From Atriophallophorus winterbourni (Eukaryota; Platyhelminthes; Trematoda; Plagiorchiida; Microphallidae): a DNA stretch of 64,000 bases. Below are positions 1-9,923 of this stretch, one piece after another. The position numbers and the translations under genes were made by a program. The stretch's first letter is position 1, and every line of letters begins with the position of its first letter. The notes below the pieces were generated by a model. It worked only from the letters and a program-made list of their open reading frames with translations. It was not told the origin of the DNA and made no database searches. The stretch lies in NCBI GenBank assembly GCA_013407085.1, contig JACCGJ010002581.1:62001-126000 (forward strand), read 5' to 3'.

Positions 1-2055
1 ACTTATCTAAATGTCTCGTAACTTCATCAATTCCTCGGAAAACTAAATCAATTAAACTTGATAAAATAAACCTTTGTGAAAAAAGATAGTCCGTCTTTCT
101 GCTTTTGTAAACCACACGCCGGACTTTTATTCATTTTTACGTCGTAATGAACTTATTAGCTCTTTTACAACAATCAAATTACAATTCATCGAGAATCAAG
201 AAAGGATGGCCCTGAACAGTGATTCGAAGACAATGTCTTTGAATAATCTGACGAGATCTCGATATAATCTAAGTAAACATGAAATTTCTACAATTGTGTT
301 CCCCCATGATGATATGGAATCATCCACATCAGATTCTTCAGAAATATAAATGCTATTTTTAAACTATTTTAGCTAATCAATCAATGCCATCATATACCCT
401 ATACCCCCAGGTCAAAATAACAGCATATACCCTGTACTCTCAAATCAAAATATTAATTCAATGTGTATTGATCCAATCTCCTTTAGTTTACAAGGAGTTA
501 GCGCTTTGTGTCGGCGAAGCGAAGCTTCTTACAAGCCTGATACTGTAGGCTTTGTTCCAGCAATCTTGCAACTAAATACGGATGATAAACCTTTAATTCT
601 ATTAAACCCGTTTAATCTTTCTGTTAAATGTGGTATATTCCCCCTCGAATGAAAACATTCTGTCATTATACCTCGGTTTGAAACAGGGAATTCGCACATC
701 ATCACTAATTATCGCCCAACTAATCACACACCTTTTCTCTGTAGGCTATTCAAAAAGTTGACCAAGAACGCATTAATAGCTTAATTCGGCCCGAACGCTT
801 TCTCTCCATTCCAACATGGATTTTTAAATCAAAAGTCCTGCATTACCTGTCAGTTGGAATATTTGGACTATATAACCACCTCCATAGATCATGGATTAGC
901 TGTATTGACAGTTTTCTTAGACATTACCAAAGCATTTGATAAGGTTTTTCATTCTCTTTTTCTTCGAAAATTATCATCACTCGGTATTTCCGGACCCCTA
1001 TTCAATTGGTTCTGTTCATATCTTTCTGATCGTACCTTCTCCGTTTCCGTTGATGGCATATCGTCTGAAACAACCTATAGCAAGTGGAGTCATTCGGGGT
1101 AGCGTACTAGGTCCTCTGCTTTTCCTTATATATATTAATGATGTGCAAGATTTTGTAAAAAAACTCAAAGCTCTTTATCTTTGCGGATGATATTAAACTT
1201 GTCTTAGCTTTTCAAGCCATAGAGATATCACAGGCTATAGACTCCCTCAACGATGATCCTTCAACCCTTTCAAGTTGGGGCTCACAATGGGGGTTAGAAT
1301 TCTCAGCTCTGAAGACGCAATTCATAAATATACGCTGCTCAATACCCCCTGCTAGTATCATTCTTAACAATACACCACTCGCACCTTCTAACGAAATCAA
1401 AGACTAAGGATTTAGGTATTCTCCATCTCTTAATTTCAACGAACAAGTAAGATTTCTCATAGCAAGAGCTAAACAGAATTTTGGTTTGATCGATCAAAAA
1501 TTCCTCCTTCGTGAAAAAAGACTGTGTCTATATAAAATGAAAGTATTACCACTTCTTGACTATTGTAATATAGCCTACTCTCACATTGCTAGGCGTGACT
1601 GTATACTCTTAGAAAGCCTTCGACGTAGAATTAGCAAAATCTTGTTAGGCTACTCTAATCCCTCATCTTATAAAGTACGATGCAGTCTACTAGACATTGA
1701 CCCGCTATGGTTACGTAGAATTCGCCTTAATCTTTTTCTTTTCTTCCGAATCATCACAGAGCACCAAGTTAAGATTAGGTCCACAATGCGCTTCCAAGAT
1801 TGTATTCGTTATGTACGACGTAACCGAATGAGGTTATTACATATTCCCCTTACTCGCACTAAAGTTCGACAAAACTTCTTTTTAATTAGGTATGCGCATC
1901 TTTGGAATTCTCTTCCACTCCATTTTCGCATGTGCACATCTACAGGTAAATTTAAAACACTTGTAGATTCTCTTACTGCTCCATCGCTATGCACAATTCT
2001 CAAAATAAACACTTCTATAGACAATATATTTTGTCATGGTATTCCTGGTTATTGA
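1..2055 (+). pseudogene. Family 1 non-LTR retrotransposon (CR1/Jockey type), ORF2 relic from linker through RT to C-terminus
   Basis: This is a broken reverse transcriptase of a LINE, the enzyme that copies element RNA at a nicked chromosomal target. Visible pieces in order are a pre-RT segment (461-652), the palm with FLDITKAFDKV (about 914-950), the GSVLGPLLF box (about 1098-1124), an FADD catalytic box (about 1185) and the thumb/C-terminal region to 2055, including the DYCN and LWNSLP motifs typical of this group. The frame shifts near 1100 and 1185, and a stop lies near 1405. Bases 1-490 are almost identical to 13200-13690 and the protein matches pieces at 44054-44532 and 47706-47859, so several copies of one family are present. 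The 5' part lies outside the window. The family assignment rests on motifs only. Confidence 0.85.
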
Positions 2056-2066
2056 ACCAATTGTAA

Positions 2067-2117
2067 GTATTTTGTACATTAGCACACGCATAGAACAGTT
2101 CACAATGTACAAAATAC
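2067..2117 (+). repeat. Perfect 14-bp inverted repeat (hairpin) just after a LINE ORF
   Basis: GTATTTTGTACATT at 2067-2080 is the exact reverse complement of 2104-2117, with a 23-base loop. It starts 12 bases after the last codon of the LINE, so it lies in the 3' UTR. LINE reverse transcriptases often recognise 3' UTR hairpins, which makes that a reasonable but unproven role. Confidence 0.6.
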
Positions 2118-2131
2118 ATGGTATTATTAAG

Positions 2132-2243
2132 TGTCAGGTTACCTAAGGTCTATGTATGTTGCATCGAAACCTGGGACTCGTAGTATATGTATCTATACTT
2201 ATTGTATCTCTATTGTATCTGTCTAGGCCTGGGCAAACTGACA
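2132..2243. mobile_element. 112-bp element with TGTCAGGTT...AACTGACA ends (solo LTR or MITE-like)
   Basis: The segment begins TGTCAGGTTACC and ends GGGCAAACTGACA, an imperfect terminal inverted repeat of about 13 bases that also fits the TG...CA rule of LTRs. The same left end recurs at 2473 and 56233, and the same right end closes the window at 64000. No clear target duplication is visible and there is no coding potential, so class is undecided. Confidence 0.45.
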
Positions 2244-2261
2244 GTATCTCAGCCCACGTGC

Positions 2262-2320
2262 AGTCTATGACTGTGCGGCACTTTGCCTGGATCAGGCTTG
2301 GCTTTCACTTCACTCCACTT
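2262..2320. repeat. Short dispersed repeat shared with 63515-63575
   Basis: A stretch containing GACTGTGCGGCACTTTGC followed by a similar TGG-rich tail is found again near 63525. It has no reading frame of note. Both copies lie beside TGTCAGG/CTGACA ended elements, which suggests one composite repeat family. Confidence 0.5.
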
Positions 2321-2472
2321 CACTAGGCTTATTTCACCCACCTTTTGGTTTAAACATAGTTATCCTTATTGTTTCAATTCAGGATTTTATCATAAACAAA
2401 TTTCTCTAAATAAAAAATCGAAACATCTAAAACAATAATTTTTATGATTATCTATTTATAACGCTGCTGTAG

Positions 2473-2610
2473 TGTCAGGTTACCTAGCGTCTAGGCATGT
2501 CTCGTCACGTTGCTACGCATCTTCATCGTAACCGTGCGTATTTAAATCACTTTTACTATATGACCATATCCCTAATCGTTATATGCTTATACTTAACTCA
2601 TTTATGTATG
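2473..2610. repeat. Second left end of the TGTCAGGTTACC repeat family, right end not found
   Basis: TGTCAGGTTACCTA at 2473 is followed by sequence resembling the start of the 2132 element for about 35 bases, then diverges and runs into repeat R1a. It is probably a truncated member of the same family. No gene is seen here. Confidence 0.4.
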
Positions 2611-3800
2611 AAAATATGGTTTGCCATAATGTATTTATTGGAAGAAGAAAAAACGCCAAAATGCAAAAAATACTGTTTTTGTGATCTTTTTCATCGTTTA
2701 TAATCGATTTACTATTTCTCTTCGATAACCTCTCACCACGATGGTGAAGAGAATATATTTAATTGTGTTCCAGTGTCTTCGACTCCCAAACCAACTCCGA
2801 TACTGGCCCTTGCACCTTTCGCATGAGACTGATTCTTCTATATGAACCGAAAGCCCTACTAACAAACATTTTTGGTTTCCCTCATTCGACAATTCTTCGA
2901 CTTTCCTGGATCATACAACCGGCCCAAACATTGAGCAATTTAAACCACAATCTCTCCTCATCCCCTCCATTCTCTAATGTTTTTTTCAATTTATCTTCGG
3001 TTTTTTATATACTTTTCTTAGATCACATCCACCAACACGAAAAAGTCAATTTATATATTCATAAAAGAACTTTCTTCATATAATAGATTTATTTTCACTG
3101 TGACAATGAAATCTTCATGCGCACCATTTCTTTTATAATTTTTGTCTTTTATTTTCTTTTTTTCAATCCCTGCTCCAGAATCTATCGGATGCTCTCCATT
3201 TGCTTAATTTGATGCAATCTAGATGAATTTTTATTACTGTGTGACATTGCGAAAAAAATTAACTTTCTTACCATTGTAATTTTACCATTCTTTATTAAAC
3301 GGAAAAATATTCAAAAATTCCGCTTGATAAGGTTATTTTTACAATTTATTAATTTTGTACGCATTGATAACCTGATCATGTTTTGCATGCCTTTGTTTAC
3401 CAAGAATATAGTAATATTATTATAATATGTTCATCATCATGGAGAGCATTCAACTGGTAACAAGTGCCACCATCTTGGCTCATATAGCAACGCTCATATT
3501 CCGAATCTTATCATTTTCATAGTGATAGCGTTGTGCAGTAAAATCTAGTTTGAAGAAGAACGAGAAATAGGATAAGGTAAATGGCAGTACAGTTGTTCGC
3601 TGCTTGTTGATGTTCTTGTCTGCAATATACTCTTATCAGTTGCTTCAGGCCATTTAATGTTCCAAATACTGGTCGATGTCACTCGCCGGGCGTCGCAGGT
3701 CAATTAATATACACGTGATGCAGACAGACCTTTCAAGCACATGTTATAGAGAGATGGAATAAATAATAGTGTAAAATGATAAATGTGTAGGGACGCTAAA
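2610..3800. repeat. Dispersed non-coding repeat R1a (partner at 17905-19385)
   Basis: About 815 bases here (2610-3425) align base for base in the same orientation with 17905-18725, at roughly 85-90% by eye, and the following block 3480-3800 aligns with 19070-19385. The second copy has about 330 extra bases between the two blocks. Reading frames inside do not resemble any known protein and are not conserved between copies. The first block ends in a small hairpin followed by an A-rich stretch, which suggests a retrotransposon 3' end or a SINE-like unit. Confidence 0.7.
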
Positions 3801-4135
3801 TGTCGATCGACGAGATTAGAAAAGACTCTACTAAAGCCAAAAAATTGATAGCACCCGTTCTATGTACGACAGTCTAAAAGGGCGGATAGGCCGAAAAATC
3901 CCATCACTACCAGTATCTTCAATGGTAACTGTGGGTATCCTTTACTGGAGTCTATTCCGGTGTGATATCTTCCCTACTGTACGCTAATAAAGAAAAGAAA
4001 ATACGACAAAGTTTTCGTTCCTTCAAGCTAATGCATATGTTATTCTATCGGGAAAATTAACGAGGCGACCTGGTCTGGATTTGCGTTCAAATTTGTTGTT
4101 AATGTTATCTGTTGCTTGACTGCCTTGTTTTATTT
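3801..4135. other. No recognisable feature
   Basis: I see no open frame with protein-like content, no repeat shared within the window and no structured RNA in this stretch. Confidence 0.5.
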
Positions 4136-4223
4136 TAGGTTCAAGATCCCAAATATATTGTTGAAAAAGCAATTAACTTTATAATAAACATATAGGGGAA
4201 CAATAGGTACAAATGTATATATA

Positions 4224-5077
4224 CAGTGGAACCCACCTACAACGAACTCGTTTACAACGAATTCTTGGGTTAAACGAACACACCATTATTCCCCAAATAA
4301 ATTCCTTCTTTGTAAGCCCATTTGAAACATTCGTACAACGAATCTGTTTGTTACGAATCTCGCCTTTTAAGAACACTGTACACGTTTCCGAGAGCTATGT
4401 TTGTTCAATAAAGTTCATACATAAAACGAACTCGCTTTGCCTGGCCTTTAACACACAACGCTCCGTCAAGTGTGGCCTGCAGTGCGCTGAGAATAGAAGT
4501 AACACCTCTTTGCGAGATACAGGCAGCCTAGCCTACAGTGTGCTGACTGAATCGCGAGCACGCGCAAGAAAATCACGTGAATTCTCTGTGACTGGTAATC
4601 ACAGACCTATGACAAATTGCAATCACTCAGGCAGACACTTCATTCCCTTATTACAGTTACACGATGGCTGACAGACAACAAAAACGAGAGCAGTTTGGCC
4701 TAGAGAAAAAAGGAAAATTTTAGCTGAAGTGGAGAATGGCCAAATAACAAAATCTGAAATTGCTGAAAAAAATGTGGCATAGCAAAATCAACGCTGCATA
4801 TCTTCCTGCAGCAGAAAAAGCAACTCTCTAAAATAACATTCATGCCTTTCGTTTTAGAATAAATTTACTATTATTAACGTGAACTTGGAATTAATGTTCT
4901 GATCTGTGTGCTTAGGTATCATCTATTCATCAAATGGATTACGTGCATGCACAAACACAAGGAATTAGGACATAATTCATTACTTTATTGTTTACACGTG
5001 TTTTACTTACAAAGAATTCCGCTTTTAACGAATATTTTACTCTCTTCTCAGAGATTCGTTTTACCCGGGTTCCAATG
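4224..5077 (+). mobile_element. Internally deleted pogo/Tigger-type DNA transposon with TIRs and TA target
   Basis: The left end CAGTGGAACCC at 4224 and the right end, read on the minus strand, CATTGGAACCCGGG at 5077 form terminal inverted repeats that continue as related ACGAA-rich sequence, and both ends are flanked by TA (4222-4223 and 5078-5079). These ends and the TA duplication are typical of the pogo/Tigger branch of the Tc1/mariner superfamily. The interior keeps only the start of a transposase, so the element is non-autonomous. It sits inside the 3' UTR of the family 2 LINE and is therefore younger than it. Confidence 0.8.
4664..4815 (+). pseudogene. N-terminal helix-turn-helix remnant of a pogo-family transposase
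   Basis: From the ATG at 4664 the frame reads MADRQQKR, then after a one-base shift near 4715 it reads KILAEVENGQITKSEIA, which resembles the Psq/CENP-B-type helix-turn-helix that binds the terminal repeats. Stops at 4721 and near 4782 and the absence of any DDE catalytic domain show it is dead. It ends where the internal deletion of the element begins. Confidence 0.7.
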
Positions 5078-6060
5078 TATGTATGAACAAAATCAAAATC
5101 AATGGAACGATGATAGTTTAATAATAGTTTGATGGCAAAATTTAGATAAGCTTTCATATAATCCTCAATTTTTGTTTCAAATATAGATAAACTGTTTGAG
5201 CTCATCAAATCAGCAGGTAGGGAATTCCAATCAATTCACACACGTAACGAATGAAAATAGCTGCGGCAGTTCCGTTTGAAATGTTTTATTCCCAAATTGC
5301 AACCATGGGCACGGCTGTTTCTGAAAGTTCGAAGGTCGAATAATATGTCCAGGGGGTGGGAAGCAGTATTTAATATTTTATATGCGAGGATGAGATCATC
5401 TCGCTTTCATCTATGTGTGTAAGTGTCCTCAGCTCCAGTCGTCTGAATCGCCCGGCGAATGTCGTATTTTCGATTTTGATGACCAGCTTGAAAGCTCTCT
5501 TATATATGCGATCCATAAGTAAGATGTATTTTCGGATCCATGGTGTCCAGGCTTGTGCGGCATAGTCTAGAACTGGGTGTATATATGTATTCATCATGAG
5601 AGATAAACACTTCGGGGAAAACGTCAATATATCCACCGTAACATGCCGAGCAGCGGAGACGCGCTTTGGTAAAAGGTTTCGCATTGTAGACCATTGTTTA
5701 AACTACTTCAAATACAGACACTCAGGCCCTTTTCTCTTTCGGTACTCCACGTTTTTATCGCCGAGCTTGTATTGATAGTAAAAGCCAGAGTCACGTCTGA
5801 TCACAATCATTTTCGAATGTTGCATATTCAATGAAAGTTTATTTTCGGATGACCAGTTGTACAAAGCATTCAAATCGTTTTGCAGCAAAATACAATCGTC
5901 AGAATTTCTAATTCGCTCCCATACGTTTATATCGTCAGCAAACAAAACCATCTTACTATCATTTGATGTAATAATTGACGAGACTGCACGTAGTACTTTA
6001 TCAATGAAGGCTGGTTTCAATCTTTCGATGAATGTTGTTTCCATTCATTTCTAATGTTCA

Positions 6061-8306
6061 TGACGAAGCACTTTTAACTGTCTGTGCATCAGTTCGACGA
6101 TCTCATTAGCTCAGAGTTTATATCCTGTTGCTCGAATTCCTTTTGTTTCGAGCAGCCTATTGATGTTTGAAATAGCTCCGATTCGAAATGCGCACCGCGG
6201 TCTGTCGTCACAATTTCGAATGTGCCGTAAGAATTAACCCAGTGTGCGATTAAGGTTACAGGCATCGTTTCTGAATTAATTTCTATTAATGGGTACAGTT
6301 ACACACGTCATGAGGTATCGCTGGCTTTTTGATATTGGCGGCGATCCGAAGATGTCGACATGAAAATTACTAAAACGCGTGCAGTTGTCGTCGTATGTTC
6401 CGATTGGGCTTCGTATGTGGCGTTGGACGTTGGCTTTTTGACAAAAAGACAGACTCTGGCCTTTTTCCAAACTTCCTTGTTCATTTCTAGCCATAAGAAT
6501 CTCCACGCAATTGGACGTTGCGTGACGCGGTGCGACATTTTGCAAATGACTCGTCTAAACGTTTTGGGAACGATTGGTCTTGGTATATCTATTGTTGTAT
6601 TGCAGAATATGGTCTCGCGTGTTCTGACTAAAAAGAGTCGTTTCACCTTCAAATTGGTGTTGGACAACTGCTCGAGGAAGTTTTTATGCATGCTCCGCAG
6701 TTTGGCAAGTTCGTTCAGATCAACAGTGGGGCTAATATCGATGGTGTCAATGGAAGATCTGGACAAAGCGTAGGCAACCTTGTTCTTAATAACAGGAAGA
6801 TAATTAATTTTCGAGGTGTATGGTGACATGTAGTCTTAGTGTCGTATTTCATGTGGATTGTACTTGTCAGAGGCAGCGGATAGCGTGTAGGTCAATGGCT
6901 TATGGTCTGTGTGTATCTCAAATTCACGTCCTTCCATCAAGTCACGGAAGTGTCTTATACTAAGATGCACCGCCAGGATTTCGCAACTGGAAGTACTTTA
7001 CTTTTGCTCTGCTCGTTGTAGCTTCTTTGCGAATAACGCAACTGGTACTAAGTTGCCGTTCTTTCTCTATTGTCGCACGCCACCTACCGCAACAGAGGAT
7101 GCATCCGTTTATAGTACGACTGTGATTTGCTGTGTGCAAGAAACATCATGTTGCCCAATTCCTGCTTCTTTTACTCGAAAGCTTGTCTACCTGACTCTCT
7201 TTTCAACTGCTTTTTCAGCTCTAGTAGGCCCCTCAGTAGTTGACATTGCTCTGTCCACTTTGAAATTAAGTGGCGATAGTAGTTGACCATGCCAACAAAC
7301 CTACACAGCCTGGTGAGAGAGTCTAGCAGTGGAAAGCTTTTAATGGCGACAAATTTATAGCTGGTTGGTTAAGAGATCACGTGACGTTGTGAAATTTGAT
7401 GAAATCCTGACTGAGTTGCGTCATGGAAAGACTGATGACCACTTGGTAATATCGTAAGAGTTTGGACAGTTTTTGAGGTAATGAAGTTGTTCGCAGTGAA
7501 AACGAGTAGCAGCCCAAATGTCGTCGATCTAGACAAATAAGTAATCAAGTCCATGCAAACGTTGGAACGTTTGTCCTGCGTTGCGCAGTCCAAATGGCAT
7601 GCATAAAACATCGACGAGAAAAAAATGATGTGACCACTGTAGTTTTTGGTACGTCCACCAGGCGTACGGGAATTCGGTGGTACGCACAAAATGATCTATC
7701 TGCATGAACGTTATTTTTTACATCTGACATCTGGTAGCTAAATATTGTGATATTTATGAAAGATTCTATTAGCTGTTTGTACTGTGGGCTGAAATGTTAT
7801 TTATCACTCTTGACGGTAGGATACGTACATGCAGTTTGTGAGCCGTTGATGTTCAGGTTCGTTACGCCATCTATCAGTTTGCACCGCCTATGGTCTACTA
7901 CTTTATCTCGGTGTTAAAATATATGCAAGCTCAGTATATGACTAGGAATGTTGGCTACAGTGGAAACCCAATTGATAGGTTTCCGAAGGCCTAAATTGAG
8001 GGTTAAGAGTCTCTCAACGTATGTACATATAGCTGTACCATTGACTGCGCGCAACACGGTACTGAATAATTTGTTTTTGCCCTGTGACCGTGGAGGTATC
8101 AAAATTATCTGCGCTCCAGTATCAACAAGAAACTGTATGTGTGTATCAACATCTATAACATGAAGGAGGCGACCCTTGTGACAAATGTCAGTCTTCGCGA
8201 CGGCCATCACGAAATAGCATTCGAGTTTCCCACTTTCTAAAATTTGCAGGGCTTGGAACAATTTCGTGCTCGATTTCCAATGCGCGCGTGGTACCAGCTG
8301 AAACAT
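6061..8306 (-). pseudogene. Ty3/gypsy polyprotein relic: protease, RT, RNase H, integrase
   Basis: Read on the minus strand the order is protease (FLVDTGAQIILIPP, about 8170-8130), RT with PFGL-like remnants (7730-7370), RT thumb FVGMVNYYRHLI (about 7310-7280), RNase H with TDHKPLTYTL (about 6900), and integrase with its zinc-binding and DDE core start (6829-6276). Frames change many times and stops are frequent. It resembles elements H and I rather than K and L. No LTR could be identified beside it. It is an old insertion with no intact domain. Confidence 0.8.
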
Positions 8307-8329
8307 CGTTTATTTGCGCTGCGAGTCCT

Positions 8330-8760
8330 TTTGAAACTTTTATCCCTCATAAGTATGTTGAGCTAATTTTCCAAAATGCGCCTCAATGACCGTGCTTACA
8401 GTGGGGTGTCTGATCTCGACGATCTTATCCGCCATTTCAGCTAGTTGTATTATACAAATCATGTTCATCAAGTTAGCCAATAGTTGTTGAACATGTACTG
8501 GGAGACGTTGAAGGAAGAGGTGTTTCCAGGAAATGCTCTTCGATCATTGTACTGCTGACTAATGCTTGCATGCTTATGAGTAGTTGGGACGGAGTCTGAT
8601 CCCCTAAATCTTCCTGTGTCAAATGCCGTACGGACTACGCGAGTCGGGTGAACACGGCTGCTTTTAGTTCCTCGTGAGTACATGGTAATTTCAATGAAAT
8701 ATGTTGAACTTGGGACAAAGACTTAAAGCGGGCAGTTTGAAACTCGGCAAGTTTCTTTGT
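8330..8760 (-). pseudogene. gag relic of the same gypsy element
   Basis: Minus-strand fragments at 8683-8400 carry GDQTPSQLL and an AEMADK-like segment seen in the gag of elements H and I (compare the AEMADNIAE segment of the arm relics). It lies immediately upstream of the protease relic in the expected gag-pol order. Frameshifts and stops break it. The zinc-binding tail of gag is not readable. Confidence 0.6.
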
Positions 8761-8789
8761 TCTAACTGTCGCATATATTGATTCATACG

Positions 8790-9696
8790 TTTATTCTCTG
8801 AATATGGTGCTTTCTAAATACTCGAAAACATCTCGAAACCCACAACGTGACACTCCACGATCGAATAAATGTTCAGTCGTACTAGACTCTAATATGTCTA
8901 CTCTACTCTCTAAATTACACAATTTGCAGACTAATTTTGAAACCATGGTGGAAAAAGTGAACAGTATATCGCGCCTTTTCACGGTAATAAAACCTTTGGC
9001 ATTTGGCCATTTTTACCAATACTATTCACCACAGTCAAATTTTCCACTAGTGTTTCCACCCGTATACAGGATTTAACACAATCTAGTTCGAAATCTCAGG
9101 TCCCCATCATTAACACATCTATCTGTACTCCCGCCATCAGCATCCTTTTATTTAACGCGAGATCTATTTCCTCCAAAATGTCTGATCTTCAGTTTTTCCT
9201 GTCTGCTGACCCAACTTAATTAGTTCTCATCACTGAAACTTGTACAACTGATAAAGATATAGACGCTACACTTTTCCTACCAAATTATAATATTTTTCGT
9301 GAAAAACGGTGCTCCACTCGTGGTGGTGGTTGCATCATATATATTAATAAGAATATTTTTGCCAATCTTCATTGTTCTTCCTCACTGGATGAAATTCATG
9401 ATTCCATATTGATTGATATACCTTCACTGGATGCCCTTTTTAACTGTATTTACAACCCACCTCCTCCATCCTCACACAATTTTGATAAGATTAAAAATGC
9501 TTTTATTGAAGTTTCTTTGAACCCTTTTAAAAATAGACTCATAGCTGGTGACTTTACCATGCCATATACATGCTGGAACTCGCCTCAGCAATCTAGAAAA
9601 TTCTCCTCTTTTTCCGAAGCAATCAACCTACACCGAGTAGTCGATAAACCTACAAGGAACTCAAACCTTCTAGACCCTATTTGTACATTGGGTCCT
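8790..9696 (+). pseudogene. Family 1 LINE, ORF1 end and endonuclease, left part (split by element K)
   Basis: 8804-9076 encodes a lysine- and serine-rich segment followed by a predicted coiled coil (LSKLHNLQTNFETMVEKV), as in LINE ORF1 proteins. From about 9135 the apurinic-type endonuclease begins with ILLFNARSI, continues LITET (about 9222), RGGGCIIYIN, and the catalytic AGDFTMP (about 9544; the usual residue pattern is GDFN), ending at DPICTLGP next to the LTR. There is one stop near 9220. The reading frame continues at 12982 on the other side of element K with GCDHNM. The closest full copy in the window is at 36138-37502. Confidence 0.85.
9692..9696. repeat. Left 5-bp target site duplication of element K (GTCCT)
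   Basis: GTCCT directly precedes the LTR start TGTTATATCC and recurs at 12977-12981 directly after the right LTR. LINE coding sequence is interrupted exactly here. Confidence 0.9.
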
Positions 9697-9905
9697 TGTT
9701 ATATCCCGAACAGGATAAAAAAGGCTCAACGCGCACAACAGAACTCTATTGAATAAAGTGACATGATTTGAACAAGTTTGCGGTCAATATTAACGGACCA
9801 ATGAGAGTAGAGTTGTAAGCGGATTTCAATCGATACACTGTACGCGCGTGCGGGTGCATGACCGCACACACAGTCAAATATAACGTAGATATGCTGCCTG
9901 TAACA
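9697..9905 (-). repeat. 3' LTR of element K
   Basis: 209 bases, from TGTTATATCC to CTGTAACA. It is identical to the other LTR over roughly the last 115 bases, while about eight differences cluster in the first half. That uneven pattern could reflect partial gene conversion or chance. Confidence 0.9.
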
Positions 9906-9917
9906 TCTCCCTCCTTG
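9906..9917 (-). other. Polypurine tract of element K
   Basis: On the minus strand, AAGGAGGGAGA lies directly against the 3' LTR. This is the position and composition expected for the plus-strand primer of gypsy elements. Confidence 0.8.
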
Positions 9918-9923
9918 AGAAAG

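Larger units (their letters stand above)
4136..6060 (-). pseudogene. Family 2 LINE (CR1/Jockey type), RT C-terminal half plus 3' UTR, interrupted by a DNA transposon
   Basis: On the minus strand, 6044-5703 encodes the end of RT with the catalytic box LFADDINVW, and 5684-5080 encodes the thumb and C-terminal domain (NTYIHPVLDYAAQAW, then the C-terminal IFETKIEDYMKAY). The frame shifts near 5700 and 5370. The protein matches 43373-43910 closely. The 3' UTR is split by the pogo-like element at 4224-5077 and resumes at 4221-4136, where it aligns with the 3' UTR of the other copy at 43911-44050. The 5' part of RT and the endonuclease are absent. Confidence 0.8.

Noticed and set aside
4213..4671. 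152-codon plus-strand frame across the pogo-like element
   Set aside because: It crosses the terminal inverted repeat and non-coding interior; the real transposase remnant starts at 4664 in another frame.
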